Shown: positions 43,843-52,773 of the stretch, piece by piece | Numbering within the stretch: the stretch's first letter is position 1 | Layout: each line of letters opens with the position of its first letter | Source of the DNA: FEN-1297 sp963710735 | GTDB lineage: Bacteria; Bacteroidota; Ignavibacteria; Ignavibacteriales; Ignavibacteriaceae | Length of the DNA: 64,000 nt | Direction: 5' to 3' | NCBI GenBank assembly: GCA_963710735.1 | Contig: CAVQBN010000005.1 | Location: 230,704 to 294,703 of the forward strand | The notes under the pieces: model-generated | Databases searched by the model: none | The model's input: only the letters and a program-made list of their open reading frames with translations | What the model was told of the DNA's origin: nothing | Position numbers and translations under genes: made by a program

Positions 43843-45537
43843 CTATTTCTTTGAACCTTTCGCCCAGCTATCTTTTAAGGTAACTGTCCTGTTAAAAACC
43901 AATTTCTCATTCGATGAATATTTGGTATCAACACAAAAATATCCCAATCTTTCAAACTGATATCTGCTGCCTGGCTTAGAATCTTTTAGAGACGGCTCCG
44001 TTAATGCATTGGAAATAATTTCCAGAGATTTCGGGTTAATATAATTTAGCCAGTTCTCATCCCCGCCTGGATCTTCAATGGAAAAAAGCCTATCATACAA
44101 ACGAACTTCAGCTTTAAGAGCATGATCAGAAGAAACCCAATGAATCGTTCCTTTTACTTTTTTATTACTAGTGCCGGTTCCGCTTTTGGTATCAGCATCG
44201 TAAGTACAATGTAATTCAATTACTTCACCATTTTCATTTTTAATTATCTCATTACATTTAATTATATATGCATAACGAAGCCGCACTTCCCCACCCGGAA
44301 TCAAACGATGATAACCTTTAGGCGGAATTTCCATAAAGTCAGTCTGTTCAATAAATAACTCCCTTGTAAATGGAATTTTACGAGTTCCCATGGATGGATC
44401 TTCAGGATTATTTACTGCATCGAGTTCTTCAACTTCATTTTCAGGATAATTTGTGATTATGACTTTTAACGGATTTAAAACAGCCATAACCCGCTGAGCA
44501 TGTTTATTCAAATCTTCACGAACAGCATATTCGAGTAAGGCAATATCAGTTTGAGCATCTCTTTTTGCGACACCGACAATCTCAGCAAAATTCACAATTG
44601 ATTCCGGAGTAAAACCTCTTCTTCTTAAAGCAGAGATAGTCGGCATTCTTGGATCGTCCCATCCATCAACATATCCTTCCCGGACCAACAATAATAATTT
44701 GCGTTTGCTCGTAAGTGTATAATTTAAACTAAGTCTTGCAAATTCTATTTGCTGGGGATGATAAATTTCAAGTTCATTTAAAAACCAATCATAGAGCGGC
44801 CTATGATTTTCAAATTCTAGAGTACAAATTGAATGAGTAATTCCCTCAATAGAATCTTCCAGGCCGTGTGCCCAATCGTAAGTAGGATAAATGGACCATT
44901 CTTTGCCCTGCCTATGATGCTCTGCATGAACTATTCTATACATAACCGGATCTCGTAAATTAAAATTTGGGGAAGCCATGTCGATTTTTGCTCTAAGAAC
45001 TTTTTCACCGTTCTTAAAATCACCGTTTCTCATTTGTTCAAATAATTTCAAGTTTTCTTCTATAGTGCGATTTCTAAAAGGACTTTCCTTTCCAGGTTCG
45101 GTAAGAGTTCCTCTATAATTACGAATTTCATCTGCGTTTAGATCATCAACATATGCCTTTCCTTTATTTATCAATTTAACAGCATATTCATACATTTGTT
45201 CAAAATAATCCGAAGCATATAATATTCTGTTTTCGAAATCTGCACCTAACCATTTTACATCCTCTACAATCGAGTCAACATATTCTTGCTCTTCTTTGCT
45301 TGGATTTGTATCATCAAAACGAAGATTAAATTTACCTTTATAATCTTTTGCTATTCCATAGTTTAGACAGATCGATTTAGCATGCCCGATGTGCAGATAC
45401 CCATTAGGTTCGGGAGGGAAACGAGTATGAACACGTCCATCCCACTTCCCGGTTTTCATATCTTCATCAATAATTTCTCTAATAAAGTTTTTCGGCTTAT
45501 TTGCTTCATTATCAGTTTGAATAGTCTTTTCTTCCAT
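43843..45537 (-). CDS. glnS: Glutaminyl-tRNA synthetase
   Basis: A 564-residue class I synthetase: HIGH at 49-52 (NGYLHIGHAKS), KMSKS-like LTSKRKLLLLV, the GlnRS-specific AHGLEDSIEGITHSICTLEF, and C-terminal anticodon-binding beta-barrels (about 350-560). It attaches glutamine to tRNA-Gln. GlnRS is a eukaryote-derived gene present in a subset of bacteria, including many Bacteroidota. Gene order is convergent with gltX. No damage is seen. Confidence 0.97.
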   Translation of the reverse strand: MEEKTIQTDNEANKPKNFIREIIDEDMKTGKWDGRVHTRFPPEPNGYLHIGHAKSICLNYGIAKDYKGKFNLRFDDTNPSKEEQEYVDSIVEDVKWLGADFENRILYASDYFEQMYEYAVKLINKGKAYVDDLNADEIRNYRGTLTEPGKESPFRNRTIEENLKLFEQMRNGDFKNGEKVLRAKIDMASPNFNLRDPVMYRIVHAEHHRQGKEWSIYPTYDWAHGLEDSIEGITHSICTLEFENHRPLYDWFLNELEIYHPQQIEFARLSLNYTLTSKRKLLLLVREGYVDGWDDPRMPTISALRRRGFTPESIVNFAEIVGVAKRDAQTDIALLEYAVREDLNKHAQRVMAVLNPLKVIITNYPENEVEELDAVNNPEDPSMGTRKIPFTRELFIEQTDFMEIPPKGYHRLIPGGEVRLRYAYIIKCNEIIKNENGEVIELHCTYDADTKSGTGTSNKKVKGTIHWVSSDHALKAEVRLYDRLFSIEDPGGDENWLNYINPKSLEIISNALTEPSLKDSKPGSRYQFERLGYFCVDTKYSSNEKLVFNRTVTLKDSWAKGSKK

Positions 45538-45823
45538 TTATTTCTTTAAAAGTTAAAATGATAAATTAATATTAAGCGTAAAATTACATAATTAAAGATA
45601 GACCCTCAAATTATAAGGTTAGAGATAATTGCTATTTTATTAAAGTTATCGTTGTTTGGAACTAAAAACTTTATTAATTTTGAGCGCTTTAAATATGTTC
45701 TATTTTATTTGAAGAATTTAATTTTGCACAAGTAGCGGAACCTGTTTGCCGGTAGGCTGGTTGGTAGACTCAACTATCTATTTTATATTGGCAATAAAGA
45801 AAGAGATAGGAAAAGTTTTTTAG
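45538..45823. other. Intergenic region upstream of tRNA-Leu
   Basis: A+T-rich, without a gene. A stretch at 45733-45776 (TAGCGGAACCTG, GGTTGGTAGACTCAACTA) resembles a piece of a tRNA D-arm but cannot be folded into a cloverleaf. Confidence 0.35.
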
Positions 45824-45831
45824 TATCTTTG
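45824..45831 (+). promoter_or_regulatory. Possible -7 box (TATCTTTG) of tRNA-Leu
   Basis: TATCTTTG matches the Bacteroidota TAnnTTTG element and ends 19 bases before the mature tRNA. The same octamer occurs upstream of tRNA-Ser (55760-55767). No well-placed -33 TTG element is visible. Confidence 0.45.
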
Positions 45832-45850
45832 ACAAGACTAAATGAATTTT

Positions 45851-45939
45851 GCCGAAGTGGCGGAATTGGTAGACGCGCTGGACTCAAAATCCAGTGGGGC
45901 TCACACCTCGTGCCGGTTCGAGTCCGGCCTTCGGTACCA
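45851..45939 (+). tRNA. tRNA-Leu (anticodon CAA)
   Basis: Class II tRNA with acceptor GCCGAAG/CTTCGGT, D-arm GTGGCGGAATTGGTAGACGC, anticodon arm CTGGA-CTCAAAA-TCCAG with anticodon CAA, variable arm TGGGGCTCACACCTCG, and T-arm GCCGG-TTCGAGT-CCGGC. The mature 3' CCA is encoded at 45937-45939. Confidence 0.97.
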
Positions 45940-46026
45940 TATTTCTATAATGCATTATATTGTAAAGACTTACAAAATTCTCTATTCTTGTTATGTGTAA
46001 AAAACGTGACATCTACTGTAATGAAT

Positions 46027-46160
46027 TACCCCGCCGCAAGCAGACGGGGTATCATTTGTCATACCGGACTTTACCATAGGCACTCATTCGGAAGATCCGG
46101 CATCTAATAGAATTCTGGATTCCGGCTTTAGCTGGAATGACACTTTCGCAGCAAGCCGCG
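46027..46160 (+). repeat. Compound REP-like palindrome element
   Basis: Inside this block are a hairpin TACCCCG (46027-46033) / CGGGGTA (46045-46051), an inner palindrome GATTCCGGC-TTTA-GCTGGAATGACA (46118-46141) of the same type as at 28102-28126, and a right end GCCGCGGGGAATTAA that mirrors the left ATTACCCCGCCGC. The nested layout looks like a small non-autonomous or REP-type element inserted after tRNA-Leu. No coding sequence lies inside. Confidence 0.5.
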
Positions 46161-46200
46161 GGGAATTAAACCCTAAATAAAATTAAATCGGATATGGGAT

Positions 46201-46371
46201 TTAACGCGTCCTTTTACCAGCTCTTATATCTACACAGGCACTACAAAGCTTTTTATTACCCTTACCTTTAATTTTATTTTTACTTGTAATGGCATGACCT
46301 GCTGTACACACTCCATAAATATGATATACATTTCCGGATTTGGAATAATAAGGTGAAACTTGTTTAGGCAT
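46201..46371 (-). CDS. Small cysteine protein (56 residues), zinc-binding-like
   Basis: ATG 46371, with GGAG five bases upstream, opens a 56-residue basic protein: MPKQVSPYYSKSGNVYHIYG, then VCTAGHAI, a Lys-rich KNKIKGKGNKK and a final LCSACVDIRAGKRTR. Four potential metal ligands are present: Cys and His in VCTAGH, and two Cys in CSAC. The family is not recognised. It ends beside the REP-like element. Confidence 0.55.
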   Translation of the reverse strand: MPKQVSPYYSKSGNVYHIYGVCTAGHAITSKNKIKGKGNKKLCSACVDIRAGKRTR

Positions 46372-47049
46372 AACTTCTCCTATGTGATTGTTTATATAAA
46401 ATAAGATGATGAGCTCATCTTTAATTCAAAACATATTTAAACATGCGTATATTATTTAAAAGAAGCAAAAGTTTTTTGTTGATTATGAAAGTTACGCATT
46501 ATGCGATCATCTATATTATTCCTAATGATAATGCGTAATCTCTAGGTGAGTAATTTTAAATATAAATAGATTTGTCTTGAAATTGCTTGTACAAGCCACT
46601 CAAGTTGAACAGTTATTTTTATGGCAGGGTTGATTCGGGTAGACATTACCCGACCTACTCGACCCTAAAGCCCCCAGTGAATATTGAAAGACACATTAAT
46701 CCCAAAGCAACATGAATAAATAAAATTTCAGTTTTTCTTTTACTTGTAAATAAAAAGTTCTTGATAATTATTTCAGATGATTGATGTTTTATCTTAGCTG
46801 CTTACCCTTAATTAAAAAATATTAAATACATAACCTCTTATTATCTAAATAGTTAGAACAATTGAGAATTTTAAACTTGAAAGTTATTAAATATTGTTAT
46901 TACTTATTATTTAAATTTTAAATACTATCCAATAAAACTTATAGATAAAAAGAAGAGATCCAAAACCTAAGTTTTATTATCCTGAAATTTTTTAAATGGA
47001 ACATAGCTAACTTAATCAACCAAACATATAACAATTTACAGGAGTTGTT
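46372..47049. other. Long intergenic region with inverted repeats
   Basis: About 680 bases without a gene. Seen directly: an 11-bp inverted repeat TTACGCATTAT (46492-46502) / ATAATGCGTAA (46528-46538), and a hairpin CGGGTA-GACAT-TACCCG (46636-46652). Neither has a T-tract. The region could hold regulatory RNA, but there is no direct sign. Confidence 0.4.
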
Positions 47050-47172
47050 ATGTTGAACTTTCTTATAATTTTCATAATTGGAGATTTATTAGCTTTAATT
47101 GTAATTCTCTTTTTATTATTGAATGCCCCAAGCGGTTTGGAAAATAACAAAGGCTTTAATTATAATCATTAA
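47050..47172 (+). CDS. Very small single-pass membrane protein (40 residues)
   Basis: A 40-residue frame, with GGAG (47041-47044) five bases upstream of the ATG, encodes one long hydrophobic helix (MLNFLIIFIIGDLLALIVIL, then FLLL) followed by NAPSGLENNKGFNYNH. It looks like a typical small membrane protein. The good ribosome site and a charged residue inside the helix (GD) support it, but there is no family match and it could be a type I toxin or a chance frame. Confidence 0.45.
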   Translation: MLNFLIIFIIGDLLALIVILFLLLNAPSGLENNKGFNYNH

Positions 47173-47459
47173 TAAGTTTTAATGTCTTAAATTAATAGAG
47201 TCACTAAAAAAGGTTCTCAATTCTTAAAAGCCCCTTACTTCTCAAGTTTTTTAAATTGATATATTTCATATTTAGATCATTTTTAATCATAGTTTTTTTC
47301 ACCTATAATTTCAGCCAACCCCTATATAAAAACACTTTGCAGGGCCTGTGTGATGGATTAAAATTAATTTTTGGGGTATAAATCAGTTATCGAGTCAATT
47401 CACGGAATTGTTTTAGCACTCAGATTAATTTGGATATTTATTTTAATATCTATCCAGCT

Positions 47460-47765
47460 TTAAATAATATTAAAAATTTCTGTCAATTTTAATTGACTTA
47501 AAACATTCATTACTTGTTCATTAACGTTTTCAATATTAAAAGTTACATTTTTGTTTTGACAAGATGTATAAGCATGAACAAGAAGCCCGATTCCCCAGCT
47601 TGATATATACTCCACTTTAGATAAATCAACATAAATTGTTTTACTCCCTTTATCAATTGAAGCTTGAATCAGGTTCTGAAATGTTTCTCCCTCAACACCA
47701 ATTAAATTTCTTTTATCTATAGTTATTATAGACTTGTCCTGAGAATGTTTAGCACTAATTTCCAT
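47460..47765 (-). CDS. STAS-domain anti-sigma factor antagonist-like protein, paralogue A
   Basis: A 101-residue STAS domain (SIITIDKRNLIGVEGETFQN, KTIYVDLSKVEYISSWGIGL, LLVHAYTSC). Proteins of this fold take part in partner-switching cascades that control sigma factors or phosphatases. At the phosphorylation loop it reads ISSWGIG: Trp stands where the paralogue next to it has Ser, just before the conserved Gly. This may remove or weaken phosphorylation control. It lies 110 bases downstream of the second STAS gene on the same strand; no sigma factor or anti-sigma kinase is nearby. Confidence 0.88.
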   Translation of the reverse strand: MEISAKHSQDKSIITIDKRNLIGVEGETFQNLIQASIDKGSKTIYVDLSKVEYISSWGIGLLVHAYTSCQNKNVTFNIENVNEQVMNVLSQLKLTEIFNII

Positions 47766-47875
47766 AAGATTGCTCCTTTTAAATAATCCTTCATACTAAA
47801 ATAGTTTATATTTAATTTTATAGAATCCATTAAGATTAATATTTATAGAAAATACTTTTAATATTGCATTCGATT

Positions 47876-48181
47876 TCAATCAATATTAAAAATCTCTGTC
47901 AGTTTTAAACAACTTATAACATCCTTTACTTGTTTATTGGCTCCCTCAATATTAAACCTTACATTGTTTTTATTACAAGTTGAATATGCATGCACAAGAA
48001 GTTCGACACCGCTGCTTGATATGTAATTTACTTTAGATAAATTAATTGAAATGCTTTTATTACCTTTTTCAATTGAATTTTTGACCAGGCTCTGAAATGT
48101 TTCGTCTTCATCACCAATAAATTTATTCTTATCTATAGTTATTATTGACTTGTCCTCATAATATTTAGCATTAATTTCCAT
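47876..48181 (-). CDS. STAS-domain anti-sigma factor antagonist-like protein, paralogue B
   Basis: A 101-residue STAS domain nearly collinear with the preceding paralogue (EINAKYYEDKSIITIDKNKF, INLSKVNYISSSGVELLVHA). The loop ISSSGVE keeps the serines expected for regulatory phosphorylation. The two genes are clearly a tandem duplication that has since diverged. Partner-switch regulation of an unknown sigma or stress pathway is inferred from the family. A ribosome site (AGGGAGG) precedes the ATG. Confidence 0.9.
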   Translation of the reverse strand: MEINAKYYEDKSIITIDKNKFIGDEDETFQSLVKNSIEKGNKSISINLSKVNYISSSGVELLVHAYSTCNKNNVRFNIEGANKQVKDVISCLKLTEIFNID

Positions 48182-48357
48182 ATATCCCTCCCTTAAATTA
48201 TTCTTGCTTACTAAAATAGTCTTTATTTAATTTTATACAATGGCAATAAAAGGTAGAGAAAATTATGAATCTAAACTACAGCTGATTAAAACCTTATTAA
48301 TTTCATTTAGTAGATTAATTGAATTTCTTAAATCTTCCCGTCTTAAGTGTGGATAAA

Positions 48358-49971
48358 TCAGGCTTTTTTATTATAATTCAAATTTATCCGGTCAATAGTA
48401 TCCCTTAAAACCCCAAGCGATCTTTGGCTTAATAAATCAATTTTTATCAGCCCAAGATCTTCAATAGAATACATATCAGGCTGTGTTATTATTAATCCCA
48501 GCCCTTTATTTTTGGCATACTCTAAAGCTGTAAAATTTGTAACAGGTTGAGGAGTAATAATTATACCACTCGGGTGGATACTTAAATGCCTGGGAAAGTT
48601 TGCAATCTTAGAAGCAAAATTAACAATTGATTTCCATGGTTCGACTTTGAAATTAATATTTTTAGATTCCGGAAATAGTTCTGAGATGTTTGGAAGATTT
48701 GAAGCACCAGTCCACGGAATATACTTGCTGTATTTTGAAATTTCTTCGTTAGTAAATCCAAATACTTTTGCAACTTCCCGGAAAGCAGAACGCGCTCTAA
48801 AAGTTACTGTAGTGGAAATCATTGCTACATTCTGATACCCGTATTTATCAAAAACATATTTTACAATTTCATCCCTTTCCTTCCATGAAAAATCAATATC
48901 AACATCAGGCGGGCTGCTCCTTCCTTTATTTAAAAATCTTTCAAAAAATAATTTATTTTTTATCGGATCGACCTGGGTAAGGCCTAAACAGTATGCGACA
49001 ATACTATTAGCAGCAGAACCCCTGCCTATAAACATCATTCCCCTTCTTTTGGCTTCTCTTACAATATCCCAGACAATTAAAAAATAATCCGTTAAATGTA
49101 ATTCCTCAATTACTTCAAGTTCAGACTCTAACCTAACGGTTGCTTCTGTTGTCAATGGGAAATAATTTTCTCTTAATCCTTTGTATGCTTCTTTCTTTAA
49201 AAAAGCATTTGAAGGTTCATTAGTTAGCAAATTAAATTTCGGATACTTGTATGTCCCAATTTCTAAATCAACATTACAGTTGTCCGCAATAAAATCGGAA
49301 GCCTTAATAGCGTCCGGTAATGACTTCCAAATTTTCTTTAATTCATTAATTCCTTTCCAATAATATTCTTCATCCACTAAATCTTTTGAATCTATATTTT
49401 CTACTGTCGTATTCAATCGAACAGCTGACATAATTTTGTGAAGCAAATAATCATCATGTTCCAGGAAATAGACAGGATTAGTAGCGACCAAATGAATGTT
49501 TTTAGTATTTGCGTATTCAAATATTTTCCTGGTATTTATTCTTTGAGATTTAGTTGAGATTAATTCAGCATAGACATTATCATATATATTAATATTTTTT
49601 AATAACTCAAGCGACGAAGAAATTATAAATAGATTTTTAGGTTTTTTATTTACGACTCCAATTAGAGAAAAATCATCATTTAATTTTCTTGCAGTGATAA
49701 TTTTACAAAGCTCGGAATAACCTTCATTATTTTTGGCCAGTAAAACTGCATTTATATTTTGATTTTCCGATTCATCTATAAAGGCTCCTAGAATTGGTTT
49801 AATCCCCTCTTCAAGACATTTCTTTGCAAATTTAATTAATCCATACATTCCGTTTGTGTCTGTCAAAGCAAGAGAATCAAGTCCATCCTTCCCGGCATAT
49901 TTAATAAGATCCTCAATGGAGGCTACGCCGTTAAGAAGAGAATAATTTGAATGGACGTGCAATGGAATCAT
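48358..49971 (-). CDS. DnaE-type DNA polymerase III alpha, N-terminal half only
   Basis: A 537-residue protein. An N-terminal PHP domain (HVHSNYSLLNGV) is followed by the palm with GRGSAANSIVAYCLGL, PPDVDIDFSWKERD (two catalytic Asp), RHLSIHPSGIII and IKIDLLSQRSLGVLRD (third Asp). It stops there. Complete DnaE or ImuC/DnaE2 enzymes are about 1,000 residues or more, so the fingers, helix-hairpin-helix, clamp-binding and OB parts are missing. The region downstream holds no continuation; shifting the last frame gives only about 16 extra residues. It may be a shortened, possibly non-processive polymerase or a remnant. Its neighbours offer no repair-cassette context. Confidence 0.85.
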   Translation of the reverse strand: MIPLHVHSNYSLLNGVASIEDLIKYAGKDGLDSLALTDTNGMYGLIKFAKKCLEEGIKPILGAFIDESENQNINAVLLAKNNEGYSELCKIITARKLNDDFSLIGVVNKKPKNLFIISSSLELLKNINIYDNVYAELISTKSQRINTRKIFEYANTKNIHLVATNPVYFLEHDDYLLHKIMSAVRLNTTVENIDSKDLVDEEYYWKGINELKKIWKSLPDAIKASDFIADNCNVDLEIGTYKYPKFNLLTNEPSNAFLKKEAYKGLRENYFPLTTEATVRLESELEVIEELHLTDYFLIVWDIVREAKRRGMMFIGRGSAANSIVAYCLGLTQVDPIKNKLFFERFLNKGRSSPPDVDIDFSWKERDEIVKYVFDKYGYQNVAMISTTVTFRARSAFREVAKVFGFTNEEISKYSKYIPWTGASNLPNISELFPESKNINFKVEPWKSIVNFASKIANFPRHLSIHPSGIIITPQPVTNFTALEYAKNKGLGLIITQPDMYSIEDLGLIKIDLLSQRSLGVLRDTIDRINLNYNKKA

Positions 49972-50119
49972 TTTAATTCCTAATTTTAAAAAGGAGTGAT
50001 AATCAATTTATATAATAAGTTGATATTATTTACTCGTTACAATTTATATAATAATAAACATTCTAATAAGTAAAAAATCAAATATTAAATTTAAGAAGGG
50101 TAATTTTTATGTATGCGGA

Positions 50120-51400
50120 CTAAAATTTGTTAATTCCCTTATCAGCAATATCATTTCTGAAATATATTCCGTCGAAATAAATTTTCTTCAAATTGTCATA
50201 TGCTTTTAGTTTGGCTAGCTTCAAATCATTCTTTTCTACCACAGCTGTAACACCTAGGACACGGCCTCCATTAGTAACGATTTTATTTTCTGAATATTTT
50301 GTCCCGGCTTGAAAAACAATTATATCTTTGTCGATTTTGTCCAGTCCCAGAATCTCGAAACCTTTTTTATATGAATCAGGATAACCTTGAGAGGCAGCAA
50401 CAACACATACTGCTGCACCATTATTATACTTTACGGCATTTTTATTAATTTTCCCATCAGCTGTTGAAAATAATAATTCTAGAAAATCACCTTCTAATAA
50501 AGGTAAAACTGCTTGTGTTTCAGGATCACCGAACCGGCAATTGAATTCAACTACTTTTGGACCATCAGTTGTAATCATTAAACCGCAATAAAGACATCCA
50601 TTAAAATTTTTATTTTCTTCCCGCAAAGCCTTCAAAGTAGGTGAAATAATTTTTTCTTCAACTTCAGATAATAATGAAGGATTAATAATCGGTGCTGGTG
50701 AATATGCACCCATGCCTCCGGTATTTTTACCTGTGTCATTATCCCCGATCCTTTTATGATCCTGCGCGGATGGTAAACAGATATAATTATCGCCGTCTGT
50801 TATTGCAAAAATAGATGCTTCTTCACCGGTTAGAAATTCTTCAATAATAATTTTATCACCGCTCGATCCGAATATTTTTTTATTAAATATTTCATCAATA
50901 GCTTTTTCGGCTTCAGCAAAATTATTGCAAATCAGAACACCTTTTCCCGCAGCCAGACCATCAGCTTTAATAACGCATGGGAAAATACAATTTTTTAAAT
51001 AATCCAGAGCTTGTTCATATTCATCAAAATTAAACTCAACGAAATCCGCTGTTGGAATACCGTATTTCTTCATTAAATTTTTAGCGAAGGTTTTATGGCC
51101 CTCAATTTGTGCTGCATTTTGATTTGGCCCAAAAACTTTTAATCCATTTTTGCGTAAAAAATCTCCCATTCCGTTAACTAGAGGTTGTTCCGGTCCAATT
51201 ACTACCAGTTCAATTGATTTTGCATGACAAAATGAAAGGATTGAATCAAAGTCATTTAGCGGAAGATTTATATTTTCACCCAATGAATTTGTTCCCGGAT
51301 TGCCTGGTAGAATGAAAAGTTTATCAAGTTTCGGGCTTTGAGCAATTTTATATGCTAATGCATGCTCTCTTCCCCCCGATCCAGTTAACAGAACTTTCAT
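50120..51400 (-). CDS. purD: Phosphoribosylamine--glycine ligase
   Basis: A 426-residue protein starting MKVLLTGSGGREHALAYKIA, the PurD N-domain. The ATP-grasp core shows CVIKADGLAAGKGVLIC, DHKRIGDNDTGKNTGGMGAY and FNCRFGDPETQAVLPLLEGD. It catalyses the second step of purine synthesis (phosphoribosylamine + glycine + ATP to GAR). The ATG overlaps the stop of the upstream glycosyltransferase gene by four bases, so the two are co-translated, although their functions are unrelated. Another purine gene, guaB, lies 1.4 kb upstream on the same strand. Confidence 0.97.
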   Translation of the reverse strand: MKVLLTGSGGREHALAYKIAQSPKLDKLFILPGNPGTNSLGENINLPLNDFDSILSFCHAKSIELVVIGPEQPLVNGMGDFLRKNGLKVFGPNQNAAQIEGHKTFAKNLMKKYGIPTADFVEFNFDEYEQALDYLKNCIFPCVIKADGLAAGKGVLICNNFAEAEKAIDEIFNKKIFGSSGDKIIIEEFLTGEEASIFAITDGDNYICLPSAQDHKRIGDNDTGKNTGGMGAYSPAPIINPSLLSEVEEKIISPTLKALREENKNFNGCLYCGLMITTDGPKVVEFNCRFGDPETQAVLPLLEGDFLELLFSTADGKINKNAVKYNNGAAVCVVAASQGYPDSYKKGFEILGLDKIDKDIIVFQAGTKYSENKIVTNGGRVLGVTAVVEKNDLKLAKLKAYDNLKKIYFDGIYFRNDIADKGINKF

Positions 51401-52683
51401 ATTACTTCAACCTTAACTAAAAATTGGAATTGCTTAGTCAATTGCTCGGTTAAGAAATCCCTTCTATGTTTTTGAACATATTCTTCATCCGGCAAAGGAA
51501 GCTTGTTTTTCTTATAGAGTTCATACACTCTTAATAAATTATTTTTAATCCCTTCAACATCATTCGGTGCAGTAATAAATCCTGCTTTATAATCTTCAAC
51601 AGCTGATTTTAAAGCACCGTCAGGCAAAGAAGCAATAATTGGCTTTTTGGTTCCAAAATACTCATATAATTTACCGCTTGAATGTGTATCTACATTTCTG
51701 CCATAGCCAACCATCAACCAGAGGACATCGCTTGACATTACTTTTATTAGCGAATCAGTATGATTCAAATAACCGTATTCTTTTATATACTCCTGTAAAT
51801 GTAATCTTCTTATTAACCTTCTATTTTCGCCCCTTAAAAACCCAATAAAATGAAGCTCAATATTTGAAGCAACATCTGGTCTTTCCATCGTAAGTTTCTT
51901 AAATGCCTGTAGAAAGAACTTGGGAGTTATAAATTCATAAAATATACCTGAATAAGTCAGCCACATTTTATTGTTTTCTTTTTTCTCTAATACAATATTT
52001 TCAAAGTCGGCAGGATCATAACCATGAGAAATAATAAAGATATCTTCAAAAGTTAAAAATTTATAATTATTTAAAATCTTTTCTTTCATTTTCCGGTTAG
52101 TAGCTGTAATTCTATCGGCAGCTTTTAATGCCTTATACTCCATTCTTTTGTGTAAGTATTTATGAAACGGAGTCGGATAAAAAGCGAATTGATTCCCGAG
52201 CCAAAGATCCCGGTAATCAATTACTAAAGGTAAATTAAATTCTTTTTTTAATTTAACCGCCATATTAATTGCTGAAAATGGAGGGGCACTAACGAAAATT
52301 AAATTGAATTTTTCTTTCCTTAATAATTCCCTTGCCGTTTTAATAGCTTTACGTGCCCAGCCTTTTTTATTATCCGGAATAAATATTGTGTTACTGATTC
52401 TGCTCAAACTTTTTCTAATAAATTCAGGAGGCATTCTTAGTGTGCCTCTTTTTCCAAGTTTCGAGTTGATGTCTTTACCCTCAACTCTTACTATATTGAT
52501 ATGAAAATTTTCAGCTTCATTTAAAAGTGCCATGTCATGTGCATAATATCCTGTTTTGCCCACAGTAAGTACTGTGGGATCCCAATCGTAATTCTTCATG
52601 TATTTAACAAACTTTAACGTTCGCTGAACACCACTTAGTCCCATCGGAGGGAAATAATACGCAATAACTAATACTTTGTACAT
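51397..52683 (-). CDS. Glycosyltransferase family 4 (GT-B)
   Basis: A 428-residue protein: an N-terminal Rossmann half (VLVIAYYFPPMGLSGVQRTL, KFVKYM), a middle DYRDLW motif, and a C-terminal nucleotide-sugar half (WLTYSGIFYEF, SGKLYEYFGTKKPIIASLPD). The pattern matches GT4 retaining glycosyltransferases used for polysaccharide, LPS or glycolipid synthesis. Donor and acceptor cannot be told. It sits between guaB and purD on the same strand and overlaps purD by ATGA. The Val-rich C-terminus ends KVEVI-stop. Confidence 0.9.
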   Translation of the reverse strand: MYKVLVIAYYFPPMGLSGVQRTLKFVKYMKNYDWDPTVLTVGKTGYYAHDMALLNEAENFHINIVRVEGKDINSKLGKRGTLRMPPEFIRKSLSRISNTIFIPDNKKGWARKAIKTARELLRKEKFNLIFVSAPPFSAINMAVKLKKEFNLPLVIDYRDLWLGNQFAFYPTPFHKYLHKRMEYKALKAADRITATNRKMKEKILNNYKFLTFEDIFIISHGYDPADFENIVLEKKENNKMWLTYSGIFYEFITPKFFLQAFKKLTMERPDVASNIELHFIGFLRGENRRLIRRLHLQEYIKEYGYLNHTDSLIKVMSSDVLWLMVGYGRNVDTHSSGKLYEYFGTKKPIIASLPDGALKSAVEDYKAGFITAPNDVEGIKNNLLRVYELYKKNKLPLPDEEYVQKHRRDFLTEQLTKQFQFLVKVEVI

Positions 52684-52773
52684 TAAATTATTTTATTCTT
52701 TCTTGAAAAAGCGAATTTTTCTTAGGCCCCATTAAATTTGTAAAAGTTAAAATTTGTTTACAACTTTAATATC

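Noticed and set aside
45733..45776. Possible second tRNA upstream of tRNA-Leu(CAA)
   Set aside because: Only a D-arm-like phrase is present; acceptor and T-arms cannot be paired.
45829..46107. Frame of 92 codons running through tRNA-Leu(CAA)
   Set aside because: It overlaps a perfect tRNA and a palindromic element, so it is not a real gene.
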